Part shown: piece by piece, positions 14,948-18,231 of the stretch
How the letters are laid out: each line of letters begins with the position of its first letter
How positions within the stretch are numbered: the first letter of the stretch is position 1
From: an uncultured Prevotella sp.
GTDB taxonomy: Bacteria; Bacteroidota; Bacteroidia; Bacteroidales; Bacteroidaceae
Assembly (NCBI GenBank): GCA_934215545.1
Contig: CAKQAD010000029.1
Span: 1-18,231 of the forward strand
DNA: 18,231 nt
Direction of reading: 5' to 3'
Program-made: the position numbers and the translations under genes
The notes under the pieces: generated by a model
What the model was told of the DNA's origin: nothing
Databases searched by the model: none
What the model saw: only the letters and a program-made list of their open reading frames with translations

Positions 14948-15706
14948 TTACATATTCATACCGCCGTCGATCTGGATAACCTGACCGCTTACATAAGAAG
15001 CCAAGTCGGAAGCGAGGAATGCGCACACATTGGCTATATCCTCTGGCTGGCCGCCACGACGGAGAGGAATCTTCTTCATCCAGTCCTTGCGGATCTCCTC
15101 TGGCAGCTGTGCTGTCATGGCTGTCTCGATGAAGCCTGGGGCAACGGCGTTGGCACGCACACCCTTAGGTCCGAGCTCCTGAGCGATAGACTTAGCAAGG
15201 GCTATCATACCAGCCTTTGATGCAGCGTAGTTGCACTGTCCGGCATTGCCATGAACACCTACTACAGATGCCATGTTGATGATAGAGCCACTGCGCTGAC
15301 GCAACATGATTGGCGAGCAAGCGTGGATGAAATTGAATGCCGACTTAAGGTTTACATTGAGCACTGCGTCCCACTGTGCCTCGGTCATGCGGAGCATAAG
15401 GCCATCCTTGGTAATACCGGCGTTGTTTACAAGAATGTCTACAGAGCCGAAGTCGGCGTGTATCTGCTTAACCACCTTCTCGGTTTCCTCGAAGTCGGCA
15501 GCATTGCCGGCATAAGCGCGGCATGTTACGCCAAGGGCCTCTATTTCCTTGCGTGTAGCCTCAAGACCGGCAGCCATGTCGTCGGTGAGCACGAGGTCGG
15601 TGAATGCGATGTTTGCACCCTCTTGGGCGAATTTCATTGCGACAGCTTTTCCGATGCCGCGGGCTGCACCTGTGATGATGGCAGTCTTACCTGTTAATAA
15701 TCCCAT
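14948..15706 (-). CDS. fabG: 3-oxoacyl-[acyl-carrier-protein] reductase FabG
   Basis: A 252-residue short-chain dehydrogenase/reductase that reduces 3-oxoacyl-ACP to 3-hydroxyacyl-ACP with NADPH in fatty-acid elongation. Visible: the Rossmann motif TGAARGIG (12-19), NNAG (94-97), and the catalytic triad Ser147, Tyr160 and Lys164 (YAASK), plus the family ending GQVIQIDGGMNM. Length is typical for FabG. Many SDRs share these motifs; FabG is chosen for overall similarity, including NVNLKSAFN and KGVRANAVAPGFIETAMT. The gene lies 33 nt behind the TetR gene with no promoter between, so both are probably one transcript, which suggests the regulator responds to a fatty-acid-related signal. Confidence 0.9.
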   Translation of the reverse strand: MGLLTGKTAIITGAARGIGKAVAMKFAQEGANIAFTDLVLTDDMAAGLEATRKEIEALGVTCRAYAGNAADFEETEKVVKQIHADFGSVDILVNNAGITKDGLMLRMTEAQWDAVLNVNLKSAFNFIHACSPIMLRQRSGSIINMASVVGVHGNAGQCNYAASKAGMIALAKSIAQELGPKGVRANAVAPGFIETAMTAQLPEEIRKDWMKKIPLRRGGQPEDIANVCAFLASDLASYVSGQVIQIDGGMNM

Positions 15707-15739
15707 TTTGTTTAATTATTATTTAGTATTTATACAATT

Positions 15740-16333
15740 TTATTTCTGAAATTTCTTGCCCAAAGCACCATACACCACCTTTGCCACCAGTGGCTTGCTT
15801 GCCTCTTCGGTCATGCCATGACCCAATCGACCATAGATGAATGGCACCTCAAGTCCTTTTATACAATAGTGAGTGATGTCTGCCACGAGTTCCACATCGT
15901 CGATGTCAAACTCGCCATCGGCTTTGCCATCGGCATACACCTTGCGAAACAACTCTATCTCGTCTTCGTCGAACTTCTTGCGCACCTTCTCTACCATCCA
16001 AATGTTGCGGAAGAACTCTGCACGCAGATTGCCATTGCGCACCACCGTCTCGCGTATCATGCTCAGATGGGTGTAGATGAGCTCTATAATCTTATCTTGC
16101 GGACGCATCTTCATGGCAGCCACCTCGTCGAGTTTGTCGCTCAAGCGCTCCAACTCCGATTCAATCACAGCAGAATAGACATCCTCCTTGCGCTTGAAAT
16201 AGGTGTAGAGCGTGCGGCGGCCCTTGCCAGATGCCACTGCGATGTCGTTCATCGTGGTGTTGGCAATGCCGTTCTTGGCAAACAGAAGACGTGCCACGTC
16301 TACAAGTTTCTGTCGGGTCTTGGATATTGACAT
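15740..16333 (-). CDS. TetR-family transcriptional regulator
   Basis: A 197-residue DNA-binding regulator. The N-terminal 60 residues form the TetR helix-turn-helix domain: ARLLFAKNGIANTTMNDIA followed by SGKGRRTLYTYFKRKEDVY, where the recognition helix lies at about 38-47. The remaining all-helical part (about 65-197) should be the ligand-binding and dimerisation domain; it shows no motif that names a ligand. It is followed by fabG 33 nt downstream. Its promoter overlaps a 28-bp palindrome, which suggests that it represses itself and fabG. The ATG at 16333 opens directly on the conserved domain. Confidence 0.88.
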   Translation of the reverse strand: MSISKTRQKLVDVARLLFAKNGIANTTMNDIAVASGKGRRTLYTYFKRKEDVYSAVIESELERLSDKLDEVAAMKMRPQDKIIELIYTHLSMIRETVVRNGNLRAEFFRNIWMVEKVRKKFDEDEIELFRKVYADGKADGEFDIDDVELVADITHYCIKGLEVPFIYGRLGHGMTEEASKPLVAKVVYGALGKKFQK

Positions 16334-16491
16334 AACGATTTCTAAGACTATTGTTTATACCTTACTATATATATATGTGCATTGAGCACTGATAAGCCAT
16401 ACTGTTATAAAAATCCGATTAAGCGAGAGAAGAGAGAATTTGTTCTCACTTCCGAGCGTGAGGATTTTATCCAAACATTGCTGTTAGAGCG

Positions 16492-16519
16492 TTTGCACAC
16501 TGACTTATATGTGTGCAAA
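16492..16519. promoter_or_regulatory. Candidate TetR operator
   Basis: Perfect inverted repeat TTTGCACAC-N10-GTGTGCAAA. It overlaps the minus-strand -7 element (16516-16523) and covers the expected transcription start near 16509, so a bound protein would block RNA polymerase. TetR proteins usually bind such palindromes close to their own gene. The link to this regulator is inferred from position. Confidence 0.55.
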
Positions 16520-16547
16520 ATTACAGCATTAATTTCATAAAAGCAAA
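16516..16547 (-). promoter_or_regulatory. Bacteroidota-type promoter for tetR-fabG
   Basis: Minus strand: TTTG (16544-16547), 20-nt spacer, TAATTTTG (16516-16523), a full consensus match. Start expected near 16509, with a leader of about 175 nt to the ATG at 16333. Confidence 0.6.
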
Positions 16548-16591
16548 TAAATTGTACTTATTTTAAACATCTGGAAATCAGAAAAAATTAC

Positions 16592-16599
16592 TAACTTTG
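16592..16599 (+). promoter_or_regulatory. Possible -7 element for gluQ
   Basis: TAACTTTG matches TAnnTTTG and lies 59 nt before the gluQ ATG. No good TTTG is found 19-21 nt upstream, so the promoter is only half supported. Confidence 0.4.
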
Positions 16600-16658
16600 G
16601 GGAATTTTAGTAGCAAATAGCATATCATCAATTAAGACATACACTTTACACCACTACA

Positions 16659-17609
16659 ATGCAACACTCTACAACATCCTGCCACTCCACCACTCTATCC
16701 TCAACACCAAAAGGGCGCTTTGCCCCTTCGCCCACTGGGCGCATGCATCTTGGCAATGTGTTCTGCGCATTGCTGTCGTGGCTCTCTGCCAAATCGAAGG
16801 GTGGCACATGGTTGCTACGCATTGAAGATATCGACCCGCAACGCTCGCACCGCGAGTATGCCGACCTTATCATGGACGATCTGAATTGGCTGGGACTGGG
16901 CTGGGATGAGGGGCCTTTCTTTCAGAGCGAGCGCAGCGGGGTGTACGAGCAATTGCTGCAGCGCCTTAACGATGCCGGCATGACATATCCTTGCTATTGC
17001 ACGCGTGCCGACTTGCTTGCTACGCAGGCTCCACACGAGAGCGATGGGCGTGTGGTGTATAAGGGCACATGCCGCAACCTGCCTGCTGGAGCACGCCATG
17101 CACCGGCTGCCATACGCCTGAAGGTGCCACAAGACGATGCCATGACGACATTCGTTGATGGGCATTACGGCGAGCAGCAGGTGAACTTGATGCGGCATTG
17201 CGGCGACTTCATTGTGCGGCGTAAAGACGGGGCATGGGCCTACCAGCTGGCAGTGGTGGCAGACGATGCTCTGATGGGTGTGAGCGAGGTGGTGCGTGGA
17301 CGCGACTTGCTACTATCGTCGCCACAGCAGATTTATCTTGCCGAACTGCTTGGATTTAAAGCACCTGCATTTGTGCATCTGCCACTGCTATGCAATGAAG
17401 CAGGACAGCGCCTGTCAAAGCGCGACCGCAGCCTGGACATGGAGGCACTACGCTCACGCTGCACTCCAGAACAGATAATAGGATTGCTGGCACATCTGGC
17501 AGGGTTGCAACCTACAAAAGCTCCATGCAAAGCCACCGACCTTATCGATGGCTTTGCATGGAGTAAAGTGCCTACAGGCGACATTATCGTTAGCGAAGAG
17601 GATAAATGA
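16659..17609 (+). CDS. gluQ: Glutamyl-Q tRNA(Asp) synthetase
   Basis: A 316-residue truncated paralogue of glutamyl-tRNA synthetase that attaches glutamate to queuosine at position 34 of tRNA(Asp). Class I features: RFAPSPTGRMHLGN (20-33, HIGH-type signature), LLRIEDIDPQR (52-62), the zinc-site ligands Cys112, Cys114, Tyr134 and Cys138 in the GluQRS arrangement (CYC...Y-x3-C), and RLSKRD (251-256, KMSKS-type signature). The anticodon-binding domain of true GltX is absent, and the length of about 300 fits GluQRS. The 17-residue Ser/Thr-rich stretch before KGRF is unusual, but no later start precedes the conserved motif. It is divergent from tetR and ends at a weak terminator. Confidence 0.9.
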   Translation: MQHSTTSCHSTTLSSTPKGRFAPSPTGRMHLGNVFCALLSWLSAKSKGGTWLLRIEDIDPQRSHREYADLIMDDLNWLGLGWDEGPFFQSERSGVYEQLLQRLNDAGMTYPCYCTRADLLATQAPHESDGRVVYKGTCRNLPAGARHAPAAIRLKVPQDDAMTTFVDGHYGEQQVNLMRHCGDFIVRRKDGAWAYQLAVVADDALMGVSEVVRGRDLLLSSPQQIYLAELLGFKAPAFVHLPLLCNEAGQRLSKRDRSLDMEALRSRCTPEQIIGLLAHLAGLQPTKAPCKATDLIDGFAWSKVPTGDIIVSEEDK

Positions 17610-17690
17610 TTAAATTACTAAAAAAAACGTTTGTTAATTTACATTTTTATTCTTATGGTTTTACATAAAAAGCAGCATAGACAAACAAAA

Positions 17691-17730
17691 AGCTCCATAA
17701 CCCGTAATGGACTGCGGGAGTTCTTATTTT
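17691..17730. terminator. Probable imperfect bidirectional terminator
   Basis: AGCTCC (17691-17696) can pair with GGAGTT (17717-17722, one G:T), with an inner CG/CG helix and bulges, followed by TTCTTATTTTCT on the plus strand. On the minus strand the stem is followed by CTTTTTGTTTG. It lies between the converging gluQ and RhuM remnant. Confidence 0.5.
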
Positions 17731-17761
17731 CTATAATCTCCTAAAAGCTATCAATTACTTC

Positions 17762-18181
17762 TTATTGAAGGTGAAGTCGATAATAATTGCCACCTCCTGC
17801 TCTCTTCAATAGGCCATCGTTCATGGCGAAGCCTTTTACTATATACTCCTTCAGTACCTTGGTTGCCCATATACGAAACTGAACACCACGGTATGAATGT
17901 ACACGGTAGCCTACGCTGATTATCATGTCGAGATTATAATAAGCGACAGAGTATTTCTTACAATCTGTGACAGTTGTTGCAAAATTTGCAATAACTGAAT
18001 CTGTTTCCAACTCTCCATCCTCCAACACATTCTTTATATGTCGTGAGATAGTGGACTTATTACGCTGAAACAACTCTGCCATCTGGTCAAGCTAGAGCCA
18101 TACGATATCGTTCTGCAGCTTCACCTCTATCTGCGAATCTCCATCAGGCGTTTGATATAACAGAAATTGTCCTTTATCCAT
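17762..18181 (-). pseudogene. RhuM-family protein remnant with amber stop and missing C-terminus
   Basis: Reading from an ATG at 18181 gives 29 residues (MDKGQFLLYQTPDGD..., ending IVWL), then TAG at 18092-18094, then the same frame continues LDQMAELFQRNKSTISRHI... to a stop at 17762. The segment matches the RhuM family (helix-turn-helix-like QMAELF...STISRHI, YYNLDMIISVGYRV, QFRIWATKVLKEYIVKGFAMND). The amber codon stands where related proteins usually have Ser or Thr, so a single TCG-to-TAG change would explain it. After AGGGNYY the frame ends quickly, giving about 139 codons against the roughly 320-340 usual in the family, so over half is lost. An internal Met at 18082 could restart translation, but the product would lack both ends. 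RhuM genes often sit near type I restriction-modification loci; whether that holds here cannot be seen. Confidence 0.75.
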
Positions 18182-18187
18182 ATTTTT

Positions 18188-18231
18188 CTATTGCTTATTC
18201 CTCAGCTCCGCTATCAAGTCATTAACAATAT
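18188..18231 (-). CDS. C-terminal end of an unidentified gene (partial)
   Basis: Minus-strand frame entering from the window edge: IVNDLIAELRNKQ then TAG at 18188-18190. It stops 6 nt before the ATG of the RhuM remnant, the spacing of an operon. The tail is helical and charged; it is too short to name. A type I restriction-modification subunit is possible given the usual neighbours of RhuM genes, but this is only a guess. Confidence 0.35.
   Translation of the reverse strand, partial: IVNDLIAELRNKQ

Larger units (their letters stand above)
16334..16658. other. Divergent regulatory region between tetR and gluQ
   Basis: A 325-bp gap without genes. It contains the minus-strand tetR promoter and operator candidate (16492-16547), a plus-strand -7 box before gluQ (16592-16599), a CTCAC/GTGAG hairpin (16445-16462) and GTGC-attga-GCAC (16377-16389) in the roughly 175-nt tetR leader. 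No riboswitch or small gene is recognised. Confidence 0.55.

Noticed and set aside
18092..18094. Amber codon reassignment or read-through in the RhuM gene
   Set aside because: All other genes in the window use the standard code, and the same gene is also truncated, so decay is the simpler reading.

Overview
The window looks like chromosomal DNA of a member of the Bacteroidota, most likely order Bacteroidales and plausibly Prevotella or a close relative; the genus is inferred from gene style, not proven. Signs: several upstream regions carry the Bacteroidota promoter form TTTG-N19/20-TAnnTTTG, start codons lack Shine-Dalgarno sequences, the TamA-type barrel protein is a lipoprotein (TamL form), and a Pif1-like helicase is joined to an HRDC domain.

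Layout. 1-1001 (minus): a cut-off initiator tRNA-Met with its own promoter, behind a Cof-type HAD phosphatase. 1002-1301: a divergent regulatory region with a canonical promoter for the phosphatase and two near-identical 34-bp promoter-like repeats facing the helicase. 1302-5523 (plus): helicase-HRDC protein, then an exported GH20 beta-N-acetylhexosaminidase, closed by a strong bidirectional terminator. 5653-6567 (minus): a sugar-nucleotidyltransferase-like protein with its own promoter. 6757-14593 (minus): an RluA-type pseudouridine synthase, the very large TamB-like protein and the TamL-like outer-membrane protein; tamB and tamL overlap and probably form one envelope-biogenesis unit. 14948-16333 (minus): a TetR regulator followed by FabG; a 9+10+9 palindrome covers the regulator's -7 box and expected start site and is a good candidate autoregulatory operator. 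16659-17609 (plus): glutamyl-Q tRNA(Asp) synthetase. 17762-18231 (minus): a decayed RhuM-family gene with an internal amber codon and no C-terminal half, preceded by the last codons of an unidentified gene.

Most of the window is housekeeping or envelope biology, and no complete new defence or mobile system is visible. The structures not explained by genes are the intergenic repeats: (a) a compound element at 13756-13939 made of TTTTGAR heptads in inverted arrays with triloop palindromes, which runs into the 3' end of rluA; (b) a second compound repeat region at 14675-14870 on the other side of rluA; (c) the promoter-bearing tandem repeat at 1175-1281. These and the TetR operator are the best targets for follow-up.
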